Of a DNA stretch of 64,000 bases, positions 50,333 through 60,314 are shown one piece after another. Origin of the DNA: Arthrobotrys musiformis (Eukaryota; Ascomycota; Orbiliomycetes; Orbiliales; Orbiliaceae). How positions within the stretch are numbered: position 1 is the first letter of the stretch; each line of letters opens with the position of its first letter. Location of the stretch: contig JAVHJL010000009.1 in assembly GCA_036971715.1 (NCBI GenBank), forward strand, positions 1,860,001 to 1,924,000, written 5' to 3'. Below the pieces are notes generated by a model, which searched no databases, was not told where the DNA came from, and saw nothing but the letters and a program-made list of their open reading frames with translations. The translations under genes were made by a program, and so were the position numbers.

Positions 50333-51714
50333 TATACATATTTATTTTCCTCATAGAATATGCTCAAGCTTGACGGACAACCCATTATTGCGGTCTCACT
50401 TTAGACAAAATGCTGTTACTGAACCGACTGGTTTAACGTTTGGGTTTTGTGAATACAACCTGCTAGATCTGGGGAGAGCGCCTAGGTGGCAAGGTCAGCC
50501 AACACCTTCCTCTTCAATAACTCTGCGAAAAAAATTTTCCTTCCCTGGATCGATTTATGCTCATTACTGTAGGCAGTATCGACTCGTATATTGCGTGATT
50601 TGGTGTAATATCCCTCCGCAGCTAACCTCTAGCTGGGCCCGCAGGTAGGCCTCAATTTGCCCGAGTCGTGACAATATCGATAGATAAGGAATGCGGATTG
50701 TTGCAATTTCATACTCAACAATCGATAGTTATCTCGCTTTCCTAGCATCATTAATTAATACCTCAATCTTGCATATTCTTTTGATGAAAGAGCCACTGGT
50801 TTGACTGCTGGTTACGCCCTAGTAACATATAGGATGACTATCGATTGTAATCGATTAGATAGGTGTTGAGCAGTAGTGCCTTCGTGATTTACCTAATATA
50901 TAATATCCAATTTTCAGTGGCGGCCGCGTTACAAAGAATTGGATTTATCCCGCATCGATACAATCCTAGAGGAGGTACTATTTCCGATGGAGCAGATTCC
51001 ACAGAGGGTTATTAGATCCCGATTGACAGGCTTCCGGATGCATTAGCCAAGAGCTAGGCTTTCTAGATTTATCCCTGCAGATTGGAAGGCGAGATAATGG
51101 GATCTCAAACGATAAGCACGGCGCCGTGCCGTGCCAAATATGTAGAGACAGGGAATGGATTTCGGTTATATGTATATATTGTAAGAAAATCTTGCCTCAT
51201 TTGTAAGAATTTCCCGAACTGCGAGCATATGTATGGTGCCAGGGGCGATTTTGGACTTCGTGGGCCACTAACTAGCTGCCAGCTGAGTCCCATGACAATT
51301 CTACAATTGCAAGGAAAATTAAAGCGGCGGCCTCAATCCTGAATTAACACAGTGTGTGTTAGGCTAGCTAAGAATGACCACCTGCGCCGAGAGAGATGTA
51401 GTTGTTGAAAGAAGAATGTGCCTGATTTTTGCAGCAGGGTGCAGAAAGTCTTGGTGCCTACATCTATAGCTTTCTAGACTCCTGGTTACTCTCGGCTTCA
51501 CTGCAAAGACGGGCTTTTTGTCCAACTCTAGTATAACTAGTGGCGAGATACTCTGGCGAAATAACTCTCCAGGTCGAAACCAGCAGGAGGTGCGGACCTT
51601 TGCATGCTCAGTTGGATAGAAGAAGTAGGTTCCACACTATTACTCCCATGGTCACGGCTGGCTATAACAATAGTGATCATGAGATCCAATGTTGCAACGT
51701 TGAGGACTATTGGG

Positions 51715-51722
51715 TATAAAAG
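51715..51722 (+). promoter_or_regulatory. TATA box of the small secreted-protein gene
   Basis: TATAAAAG lies 129 bp upstream of the ATG at 51851, a normal spacing for a highly expressed fungal gene with a leader of about 100 nt. Confidence 0.6.
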
Positions 51723-51850
51723 ACGCAAGTCTGCTCATTGATGGTAGATTAACGGAGCTAGAAGGTACGCATACGATAGCACCCTCAATCGATTGTTTTC
51801 TCTTCTTCAGATATATACATAAAACACCGCATTTATATCTTTCATAAAAA

Positions 51851-52590
51851 ATGCAATTCACCACTGCCGCTTTGGCTGTTATCGCCGCTGTCGTCGGAGT
51901 TGTCTCCGCTCAGCCTCCACCACCTCCACCACCACCAACACAAAACCTCGACGGCCCATTTGCGCTTCAGCTCAGAGGCCCAAATCCTAACTGGAACGAT
52001 AAGTTCATCTCGCACGCCCAGACTGGTGGTACCTCCAATTTGTGAGTCGTCTATTCTGAAGGAGATGAGATTGTATATGCTGCGTGCAGGTGTTTATGTA
52101 CATGCATAATTATGTAAACTGCATATGCATCTCTACGATTCGAGGCTAGGGTCTCTCGCCATGGACAGTTGCTGACGGTACTTCGACTATCAATAGGGCG
52201 ATCCCAGACCGCAACTCAGTTAACTATTTCCTCAATACCACCGATAATACTCTTGTTTACATCCCATGGCCTAGACCACGCGGTTCCCGAGAGCAATACC
52301 CTTTCGTTGTTGGCGCCAACTTGGCCTCCAACGTTGGCGGCATTTATGTCGCGGATGATTCTGCTCAGGGTACTACTGGCTGGGCTTTCTCCCAACAGGG
52401 AATCTTGGAGCTCAGTGGATTGAACAGGTTCCACGTTTGCACAATCCAAACTCCTCGTGGCCCAATGGCTGGCCTCGCGTGGCAATACGGCACTGCTAGA
52501 CCCGATATTGCAGATTGCACTGTTGTAGCCATCCGACGTGTGAACGTTCCTCGTGGATTTGGCGGTCCAGGTGGCAGGCCACGAATGTAA
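51851..52590 (+). CDS. small secreted protein, possibly DUF7907-like (194 aa)
   Basis: Exons 51851-52041 and 52197-52590; the 155-nt intron (AATTT/GTGAGT, CAATAG/G) keeps phase. The start context is strong (AAAAAATGCAA). Residues 1-20 are a clear signal peptide ending in SA (ALAVIAAVVGVVSA). A run of eight prolines follows, then a compact domain of about 160 residues: GPFALQLRG near the start, NYFLNTTDNTLVYIPWP in the middle, and WAFSQQGILELSGLNRFHVC towards the end. The layout (FALQL strand, FxLN motif, GW/F block, C near the end) recalls the DUF7907 secreted family of Pezizomycotina; I am not sure of this assignment. Two cysteines in the mature part (about 148 and 175) could form one disulfide. 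The tail is Gly/Arg-rich (GFGGPGGRPRM). There is no GPI signal, so it is expected in the medium or wall. The gene stands alone in gene-poor DNA. Confidence 0.82.
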
Positions 52591-53330
52591 TCAAACTGTC
52601 ACCGCATGTATCCCCGGACTGAGCTGGGGTTCTGCAGATATCATTGTAAATACTTAGTTAGCTTAATCAAAAGTGTATATGTACATAAATAGTCAACTTG
52701 AATTGATTAATTAGTCGGGAGATATCTGGCAGAGTGAAATAACTAGTTAAACATGGGCAGTCGGATTCTCAGACCCCCCTTGGCTGCAACCCTTCTCTCG
52801 TTCTTCCTGCTGTTTGAGTTTTCACGTGCTGCCGCCAACCGAAAGATGTAACTACAATGTAGCCCCTACTTAAAGGATGCCGACCAAATTGTAATTGTGC
52901 ATATCCTGTTCTGAATTCAATTCAGCACGGAGCCTAAGCCTGTGCAATTGTAAGGCCAGAGAGGTAGTCTAGATGCCCTCCTTCCGGTGTGCATGGGATA
53001 GATAATCACTAGTATCTGAAATGCGAGTGGGCTTTTGCGTGGCTATTCCCGTGGCACCATGTCTATGAGGTCCGAGGGTCAGAGCGCTCGAGCGGTATCT
53101 CGATGTTGTATATTACGTATCCCCCTTCCAGACTGACGTAGACCGTGTTGGCACTGTTGTAAATGTGTCTTTCAGAGGAGCTTCGTATATGTGTTGTTTG
53201 TTCTTGGCCTTGGTCAACAACACATCACGGTTTCAGTCCCTTCTTTCCTTCCAGGGAAACCATGTAAGTGCTGTCGACACACTCATCTTGGGATACCAGG
53301 TCGTATACTCGTAATAGCCGTCGAGGGTCC

Positions 53331-53339
53331 TACTCCGTA
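53331..53339 (+). promoter_or_regulatory. TACTCCGTA motif, copy 4
   Basis: Exact 9-mer followed directly by CATACGTACATACATAC, so here the motif borders a CATA-type repeat as in copy 3. Role unknown. Confidence 0.3.
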
Positions 53340-54415
53340 CATACGTACATACATACGAATAGAGAGGCGAGAAGGTCTGTATTTTGACTTTCCGAGGAGT
53401 TCCTGTGAGCTGAGCTAATATGAAGGAGAACAGGGTGGAAGTCGCACGATAGCCGGAGGTCTTGGATCAATACTTCCCATCAAGATCGAATCCGGCTCAA
53501 AAATGGAAGTGCGAAAAAGCAAACTTAACTTTGCCCTGCGGCATGTTACTGTCCTACTATGTATGTTCTGCACCATCCTTTGGGCTGCGTGTCAGAAATG
53601 AACGGGAATGGACACACGATCGTGGAAACTCAAGAAAAAGCTTGTCTGGGCTTGACTCCTCTCGCCTCCAGACTTGGCAGACTTGTCCCGTTATCCCAGC
53701 GTCATCATGGAGGGAAAATGGGTTATTCCGGCACGGTTCTTTGTTTCCCACAGCCGCGTCTACATACACAGTAGTGAGGTTGTGGCCGTGGAGGGGAGGG
53801 GTTTGCTCCCCCCTTTTGGCCTTTGAAGCCCGAATCTAGAGCGTCTCGCCAACAAAGCGAACCTGATGTTTGGGCGACTCGGGAAGAAAGAGAAGAAAGA
53901 GGAAGGGAAAAAGCATCTCCTGTTCTCCTCGTCATGCAGAGCGCTAAAATAGACCAGCTCTGTTTTGAACGGCGAAAAGGGTCACACTAATTTGAATTTG
54001 AAGGAATGGATGTTGTGTGAGTGGAGCATGCAGCCTTCGAAGTCGAAGCCGCTAAATTGGCTGCACCTGGCCTTCTTCATTAGCCCTCGGCCGGATAAGA
54101 GCGAGGCTGTTAATAACCCCCCTCGCCCACGTTTTTTCTCCCAAGACTTTCCCCCCTTTACCAAGACTACCTGCCAGGACGTCTGCTTCTCAATTTTCGA
54201 CAACCTCTTGGTCTACCAAGGCCAACATCCACATTCACACGCGAAACACGACATACAAGCTTTCTTGACGTCTTTTGGACTTCCTCAAGGGAGCGGAGGA
54301 GAGCCTCTAGAAATTTGGTCCGAATCTTGAATCTTAGAGCTCTATAATAACCTAAAGTTTGGGAGTTTCTTTCTGCGGAATCGGCTTGCCAGAAGATTTT
54401 TTTTTAAAGAGAGAG

Positions 54416-54447
<32 letters not shown>
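54416..54447. repeat. poly(A) tract, 32 nt
   Basis: A run preceded by a T run and GAGAGAG; in gene-free DNA 1.7 kb upstream of palF. Confidence 0.9.
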
Positions 54448-54449
<2 letters not shown>

Positions 54450-54805
54450 TCAGTTCAGTTGAAGGAAACATTAGCCTACCTTTCGAGTTATACTTTGTTG
54501 TTGCATCATTCCTTCCGTAAATTTACTAGCAGAAGCGGGGCTGCAGAGGGTTCTGCTGGGCTTGAGCTGTCTCCTCCCTGCAGATATACTTGAGAGACAG
54601 GCAGGTATCAAATTTAAGGTCAGGTTTGACGAGCTGCTTTGAAAGCTATATGGGTAGCTTGAAGCTGGCTGTTATCCCCTTGAATTAATTCTACCGCGCT
54701 CCCATCCGACAAAATCTCAACCCCAAGTCCGTATTTCCCAGACTGTTCTGTTACCTCTCTTGCGCGAGATTTCTAGCACCCAGCTCACATTATACGAGTC
54801 CGAGA

Positions 54806-54814
54806 TACGGAGTA
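54806..54814 (-). promoter_or_regulatory. TACTCCGTA motif, copy 5 (minus strand)
   Basis: TACGGAGTA on the plus strand, the reverse complement of the other four copies; 1.36 kb upstream of palF. Role unknown. Confidence 0.3.
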
Positions 54815-56172
54815 GGTATTGAAGAGCTCTTTTTCGAAACTTCTTTCAACTGACGGGTTCCCTGTCAAATATATTCAGTGGTCTTCGATCTTCCGAGTCA
54901 GCTATACCCAGGGCTGACACCTCGAAGCGACAGTGGTGCTTAGGTTTTTGAGCAGTTGACCACAGCTGTTAGATCCGCCAAACCGGCCAAGAAATAGCAA
55001 AGCCGGCACCCAAGGAACCCGAAAAGGCTTACGCACCCAGCCCAGAGTTCCCGAGGGAAAGGGAGGCAAATCAGAACGAAGCATTCGACTCAGCTCGGGT
55101 TCTCAAAACAAACAAGTTACCAAGAAAGCCATCTTGACCACCGATCTTTTGTCTTTATCAGCCGAAGCCTTGTACATGTTCCCACTTGGATGAGATCACC
55201 TTATCCGTCCATTATCTTCGGCAGTATCGCAATCGCCCAGCACCTTTTTTTTTTTTGACCTTTTTATCCTTCAGCGAAAACTCGGTTTTCTTCCGCTGGC
55301 TTTGTCGCTTTTGAGAAGGGAAAAAAAGGGGGGGAGGAGAAATAATAGCACCGCACTTGGAACTTATCCGGAAGAAAAACTACTCGGCTGTTGTTGAAAC
55401 GGCAGCGTGACCCTCTCAGAAAAACTGCTTTGCTGCTTGGAATTTAAACCAGATTTGGTGGGCATCAAAGGAAAGACACGGCTTTCTTGTTTTGCCTGGG
55501 CCAAGTCGCAAAAGAATTGCTACTCCTGGGTGACACGACAGTTGCCTTACCCCATTGTGTCTGGACGGAGAAAAGAGCCTGCGGACATCATTTCTGCTGC
55601 CTGTTCCCTGCCCAGCTCTTTAGCTCTCTGTCCGATCTGTCGTCAGCTGCAATCGCCGAAAAGTTCTTCCAAGTCATCTGCACCCCGGTCGGGTTCCAAG
55701 CCAGAGTCGCCCATACTTCGACAGCATTTCGAAGGCTTATTTCTGGCTAAGCTTTTCGTAATTTGTTTATTTCCTACCTACCGGCCGGCCATTCTTTTTT
55801 CTGTCATCTACCCCTCGACCATTATCCATCCCTACGTACATGTACATGAGCAGGCGGGACCACAGCTGCCTGCACCCTGCTGATATCTCTGTCGTTTGCA
55901 ACAGTCCAACTTCCTTTCCCGCAGACCCAAGCGACTGGTGGGAACTTGCACCGCAACATCCAAGATCTAGCGACCGATTGACGCCCTTCAAGAGGCTTGG
56001 GCAATTTCCCTAAGACACTGGCCTACGTACGCTCCCTGAGAAAACTACACCCACCGATCGCAGTGGTTCCCTGGACGCGCGACTCCCTTCGTGGGATCGT
56101 TGCGGGAGAAGTTCACCTGACTCCGGTTTAAAACTTGCTCACCATATCAGTGGCCTGATATAATTCCGCACC

Positions 56173-58364
56173 ATGTCGACACTGGGAAGTGGACGACTAA
56201 ACTCTTTAATCTCCCGGATACGCAACTCTCCCAATTCTCCTCGGTCGCCATCGTCACCCACACAAACATCAAGCCCCACCACCACCACCACCACCACCAC
56301 CACCACCACCACCACCACCACCACCCCATCGACACTGTCGCAACTGAAACCTTCTCGTCGCGCCATCAATGATTTCTACATCAAACTCGACTATCCGCAT
56401 CGGCGGTACAAGCCCGGAGAGAACATCACCGGGTCTATCGTTCTCACGACCTCTCGCGCAACCCGAATAACACATCTCACTCTGACGCTAGGGGGCAGCG
56501 TTATGGTTTATCCGCACGACCGAAGGAGCCACAAGTGGGGGGAAGATGTTGTGAAGGATGTTACGTACCGAGATAGTAAGATGATCAGAGGATGCCGTAG
56601 TCGGGGGACAACAATAGAAGGGAGACATAGCGGTCGCGGCGTGGTCCTTTTCGAGGAAGAGCAGGTTATCGTTGGAGAGGGACGATTGGGTGCTGGGGGG
56701 CTAGAAGTTGGCTTTGTGATCGAATTCCCCAGCAAGGGCGGAATCAACAGTCTGGATGTATGTTTTCCAGATGGACCCTCAACTTCCGCCTCCGCAGGGA
56801 CTTCTTACTGATCTGAATATTTGCGATTGAGTAGTTTGAAAGAGGAGCAATCACATATCTGTTGACAGCGACCCTTACCAGACCGACGACAATCCACACA
56901 ATCTCGACCTGCACAGCAGAAATAAAATTCTCCGAAAACATCGATGTCTCGATGTTCAGCCCGCCAAAGCCGTTGACAATATCAATAGAACCTAACAGAC
57001 CCCTTCGTCGACTGAAATCTTCGGGCTCCTCGAACGACTCCACAACATACATCCAAACATTACACCAACCACCTAATCTCTCGCCGCCCCTTTCTCCCTC
57101 CCTTCCCAAAACTCCCTCTAACAACACACCCTCATTACCGCCCTCCCCGACTGTTTCTGCACAGCCCCACCCCATGGCGACGATCGAGCTTTTGAGACCA
57201 GCATGTTTGCCCGGAGAATCGATACCTATCCGGATTACAGTATCGCACAATCGACCGATAAAATCTATGTCCGGTGTAATCACAACATTATCGCGACAGT
57301 GCCGGCTTGATACACTACCCCCTGCTGACAAGGTTCTCACCGCTTCCTCTCTCTCGTTTTCGAAATCATGCGTTTCCACTTTTCGGAAGGATCTCAACCA
57401 ATCGATCACGGCCCTTATCGTTGACCCAAGGAGCCTAACAACGGTTATAAAGACCAGTGTACGCATTCCAGGAGATGCTTTCCCGACGATTTCCAAGGTT
57501 CCGCAAGGCGTACTTGAATTTACCTATTTTGTCGAGGTTGTGGTTGATCTCGGAGGCAAGCTAGCTAGCCGTAACGGAGTCGGCGATGTCATTATGGATG
57601 GTAGCACGGGCGAGGATTTAAAGCGAATACAAACGGAGGGAATCATGGAAACCGACCGCATAAGGCGAGAGAAAGGAGTTATCAGTTGCACCTTCGAGGT
57701 TGTCGTCGGCACAATCGACACTGGGAAACGGCGGAAGAGGAAAGAAGAAAAGTCGAGGGAAACACATGCTGCGGCTGATTCGGCCCCCTCACATACGTCT
57801 TCCGGGGAAAGCCGTTCCGAAGGATCAAGAATAGAGAGAGATGCTGAGAGGGATCAGACGGTAGCGCAAGTCATGAACTTTCTAGATGCGCCCGAATATC
57901 AAACTAGTAGTACACGGTCCTCACCCTCCAACTTGAGCGACACGCCGCCGCCGCCTCCGATACAGCCGCCTCCGATGATCCCACCGGTTCTCCCAACAGT
58001 TAGTGATGAGAAGGCACTCGCTAGGATGGCGGAAGAGCAGTTGCTGCCATCGGCCCCACCACTCTCCGGGCCAAGTAACGAGGCTTCTGCACCGCCGCTC
58101 CTCCCATATGATGAAGAAGATTTATATTTCGTACCCGAATCAAGCGCTCATGGCGCCGCTGCTCCGGCTTACGAGAGGCCGGATAGTGCTACACCACGGT
58201 CTGTATTGCAGCCACAAGAAGACAAAGGAGAATTAGAGAGGCAGCGGCTACTGAATGAAACCAGCGCGCCGCCCGTTACGGCCCCAGAGGTCGCCGAGCC
58301 CTCGGCGCCTGATATTGATGAGGATGAGATTGGACCTAATGGCCTTCCTCGCTACATCCGGTGA
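56173..58364 (+). CDS. palF: PalF/Rim8 arrestin-like protein of ambient pH signalling (704 aa)
   Basis: In the Pal/Rim pathway PalF binds the tail of the plasma-membrane pH sensor PalH, is ubiquitylated at alkaline pH and recruits ESCRT-I, leading to PacC cleavage. Exons 56173-56757 and 56835-58364; the 77-nt intron (GGAT/GTATGT, GAGTAG/TTT) is in phase. An arrestin N domain spans about 66-270 (NDFYIKLDYPHRRYKPGE, FEEEQVIVGEGRLGAGG and DFERGAITYLLTATLTRPTT, the last spanning the splice). The arrestin C domain spans about 325-490 (RPACLPGESIPIRI, STFRKDLNQSITALIVDP, VRIPGDAFPTISKVP), all hallmark PalF segments. The C terminus has a PPPPP region and four [PAT]SAP motifs (600, 612, 671, 684) plus P-x-Y (639-641), candidate ESCRT-I UEV and Rsp5-type ligase sites. 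Odd: a 16-Thr run at residues 36-51 encoded by a pure ACC repeat. Identity firm. Confidence 0.93.
56278..56325. repeat. (ACC)16 trinucleotide repeat in palF
   Basis: Sixteen perfect ACC codons give a Thr16 run between the N-terminal Ser/Pro segment and the arrestin fold. A pure repeat of this length is expected to vary in copy number between strains. Confidence 0.95.
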
Positions 58365-59141
58365 AGGGCTTCCGATTTGCTTCTATTCGGAACTGTATTT
58401 TGGATTTTATCGTTATCTGAGGGCTTTTTCTGGCCCCGAACTTACCTTGGGAGCGGATTTTCTTACCTTTGCTTCATAAAGAAAGCGATTTGAATTTATG
58501 GCGTGGGCACAACTTTTCTTTCAGTTTGATGATTTCCCGAAAGCTTCATATGCTCTCTTTTGCCTTTCTTTTCTTTTCTTTTCCTCTCTTGGTGGCAGGG
58601 CACAAGAACCCCCGTTGGTTTACCGCGTATTCTACGAAAGATGTAATTTATTTGTTTCCCTGTTTGAGCATTTGGCGTTATATATCATATCGGTCATCGT
58701 TTCCTTTTACGCGTGGCACTTTAGGATTTGGGAAAAGAAATTTTGTGGGCTAGCAAAAGCTTGTTGTCCTTTGTATGTATATATACGATATCTCTTTTTA
58801 TTGTCTGCCCCCCCCTCCCTCTCTTCCATTCTTTCATCTTCTTTCGGTTTCTTTTCTATAGTATGCTTTTGTAATGGGGCTTCCCTAGGCGAGAGAGAGA
58901 GAGAGGTTACGAGACCACCTCAATCGCAATCTAAATTTTACGGAGCCAATGTGGAATTGAGATAATTCCCGCCTGCGCTGTCCTTTCATCTCTCTTTTAT
59001 CGATTTTATGGCCAGAATATTCCCCCCACGCCTTCAATGTTAAATAATAGCCTTTAAAGCGAGTCCTCGCCCTAGAGACGTGTTGATGTCCTAGAATCCG
59101 TTGAAGGGATGGCACGAGCGGGCTGGGGGGGTGTAGGCTGC
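58365..59141. other. convergent 3' region of palF and MND1
   Basis: Both neighbours end here. The sequence is T-rich on the plus strand to about 58,870 and contains a (GA)n tract near 58,893. A 155-codon ORF at 58498 is a hydrophobic translation of that T-rich sequence and is not called as a gene. Confidence 0.6.
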
Positions 59142-60029
59142 CTAATCAATCTCTTCAAGCTCCTCTGGAAGCCCTAGGCTAGTCTTGAAGGATGCAATAT
59201 CACAAGACACCATTCCCGCCCCCTTGAGGTAGCTCTCTACCGCATAAATATTGTCTACATTCGTCATATTAGAAGTTCTGGTCAATGTTGTAAACCAAAG
59301 GGGAAAAAATGCAACAAGGGTTACGCCCGGTATAGCGTATACTTACTAGTATGTTCGTTGGCTGCCATCTTGAGGAACAGTAGCAGATCTTTGAGGCGGC
59401 CAATTTGAGCCGGATCATTATCGGCGTAGAGGGCCAGTTCTTTTTCAAGCTCTGCCTTTTCTTTGGACAGATTCTGGATGTCTTTCATCATATTCGATCG
59501 TTTGGCCTTAGGAAGTGCAAGTGTCAATTATTAATGCCAGGAGGTTTACCAATTCTCGAACGTCAACTTACCTTTTCTTCACGGGTCCCCTCATCCTGCT
59601 CTTCTTCAACTTCTATATCTCGCTTTACTTCCTCGAGCTTGCTCTCTAGTCCTTTAACCTCTTTCCCCCACCCTTTAACTTCGTTCTCTTTCTGCTTTTT
59701 CTCATCACCTTTAAAACACCAATACCAGTTCCCGCTGCCAATCTTTTCGACTCTGATCTTGTTTTCATCGACAAGAGCAGTGAGGTAATCTTTGACCTGC
59801 ATACCGGAGATGCCGGTTGCTGTTGGAAGGGATTTCTCCAGGTCTTTGATTGAGTGAGCAGTTATTGGTTGGTGGTTGATGAAGTAGGACTCCACAGCGA
59901 TGAGCTTGGCCGCCGAGGGATTGAATTTGGGCTATATAACGGGAATCGCTGAATTGGTATTCACAGTGTGTGCAGTGGGGAGGAAGAGAGGGTTGGATGG
60001 GCTAGGAGATGATTCTGGAAACATACCAT
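59142..60029 (-). CDS. MND1: meiotic nuclear division protein 1 (Mnd1), 211 aa
   Basis: Mnd1 pairs with Hop2 and stimulates Dmc1/Rad51 strand invasion during meiotic recombination in the nucleus. Exons on the minus strand: 60029-60027, 59931-59572, 59506-59347, 59254-59142; introns 95, 65 and 92 nt keep phase. The first exon encodes only the initiator Met (ACCATG/GTATGT). The product starts MPKFNPSAAK, followed by the winged-helix domain to about residue 75 (SIKDLEKSLP, SGMQVKDYLTALVDE, KIRVEKIGSGNWYWCF), the best-conserved part of Mnd1. Lys/Glu-rich coiled coil follows to about residue 165, including LSKEKAELEKELALYADNDP, equivalent to the conserved E-x6-Y-x-D-x-DP segment. It ends with NIYAVESYL and a short tail. 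Length fits the family (about 205-220). It shares its upstream side with the 3' end of the ABC transporter gene, 283 bp away and in the same orientation. Identity firm; the one-codon exon is inferred. Confidence 0.92.
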
Positions 60030-60199
60030 GGTCAAAGGTGGATCGGTATCGAGGTATTCACAGAGACTGATGGTCTATATGGTGTATCGGTGTATGTATG
60101 CTATAGCATGCTCGAGGATGTATCGATGTTGCAGGTCAGGTTGAGGCCGTGTTGGGGGAACGTCGTTGTCCCGTATATCCACAACATTCGTCAACTGGA

Positions 60200-60225
60200 T
60201 ACTTAAGTACCTACCTAGGTACTTA
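60200..60225. repeat. overlapping palindromes: TACTTAAGTA and a 22-bp inverted repeat
   Basis: TACTTAAGTA at 60200-60209 overlaps a perfect inverted repeat with arms TAAGTACCTA (60204-60213) and TAGGTACTTA (60216-60225), spacer CC; TACCTAGGTA lies inside at 60212-60221. It sits between MND1 and the stop of the ABC transporter gene (both minus), so it may be in the transporter 3' region or the MND1 promoter. Confidence 0.85.
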
Positions 60226-60314
60226 GGAGGTAATTACTAGCTGGAAAAAGAATAAATACACTGTATACAGAACGGCTGTTCTAAAAACGACGGTACATAC
60301 ATCAACGTGTCCGT

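Larger units (their letters stand above)
47752..51850. other. gene-free stretch of 4.1 kb
   Basis: No ORF with coding character. Contains simple repeats and palindromes listed separately. The last 150 bp is the promoter of the secreted-protein gene at 51851. Confidence 0.55.
52591..56172. other. gene-free stretch of 3.6 kb including palF promoter and leader
   Basis: Starts with the 3' UTR of the secreted-protein gene. From about 54,000 onward it is pyrimidine-rich, the usual look of a promoter and long leader in filamentous fungi. It contains several upstream ATGs, including one opening a 158-codon ORF at 55407 that has no coding character. One GCCAAG hexamer, the core recognised by PacC, is at 55500-55505; a single hexamer is not evidence of PacC control. 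Confidence 0.5.

Noticed and set aside
55500..55505. PacC-type GCCAAG hexamer upstream of palF
   Set aside because: A single hexamer is expected by chance in this length and cannot support pH regulation.
55407..55883. 158-codon ORF in the palF leader region
   Set aside because: Translation of pyrimidine-rich sequence, overlapping frames equally open; no domain.
58498..58965. 155-codon hydrophobic ORF after palF
   Set aside because: Hydrophobicity comes from T-rich 3' UTR sequence; no family resemblance.
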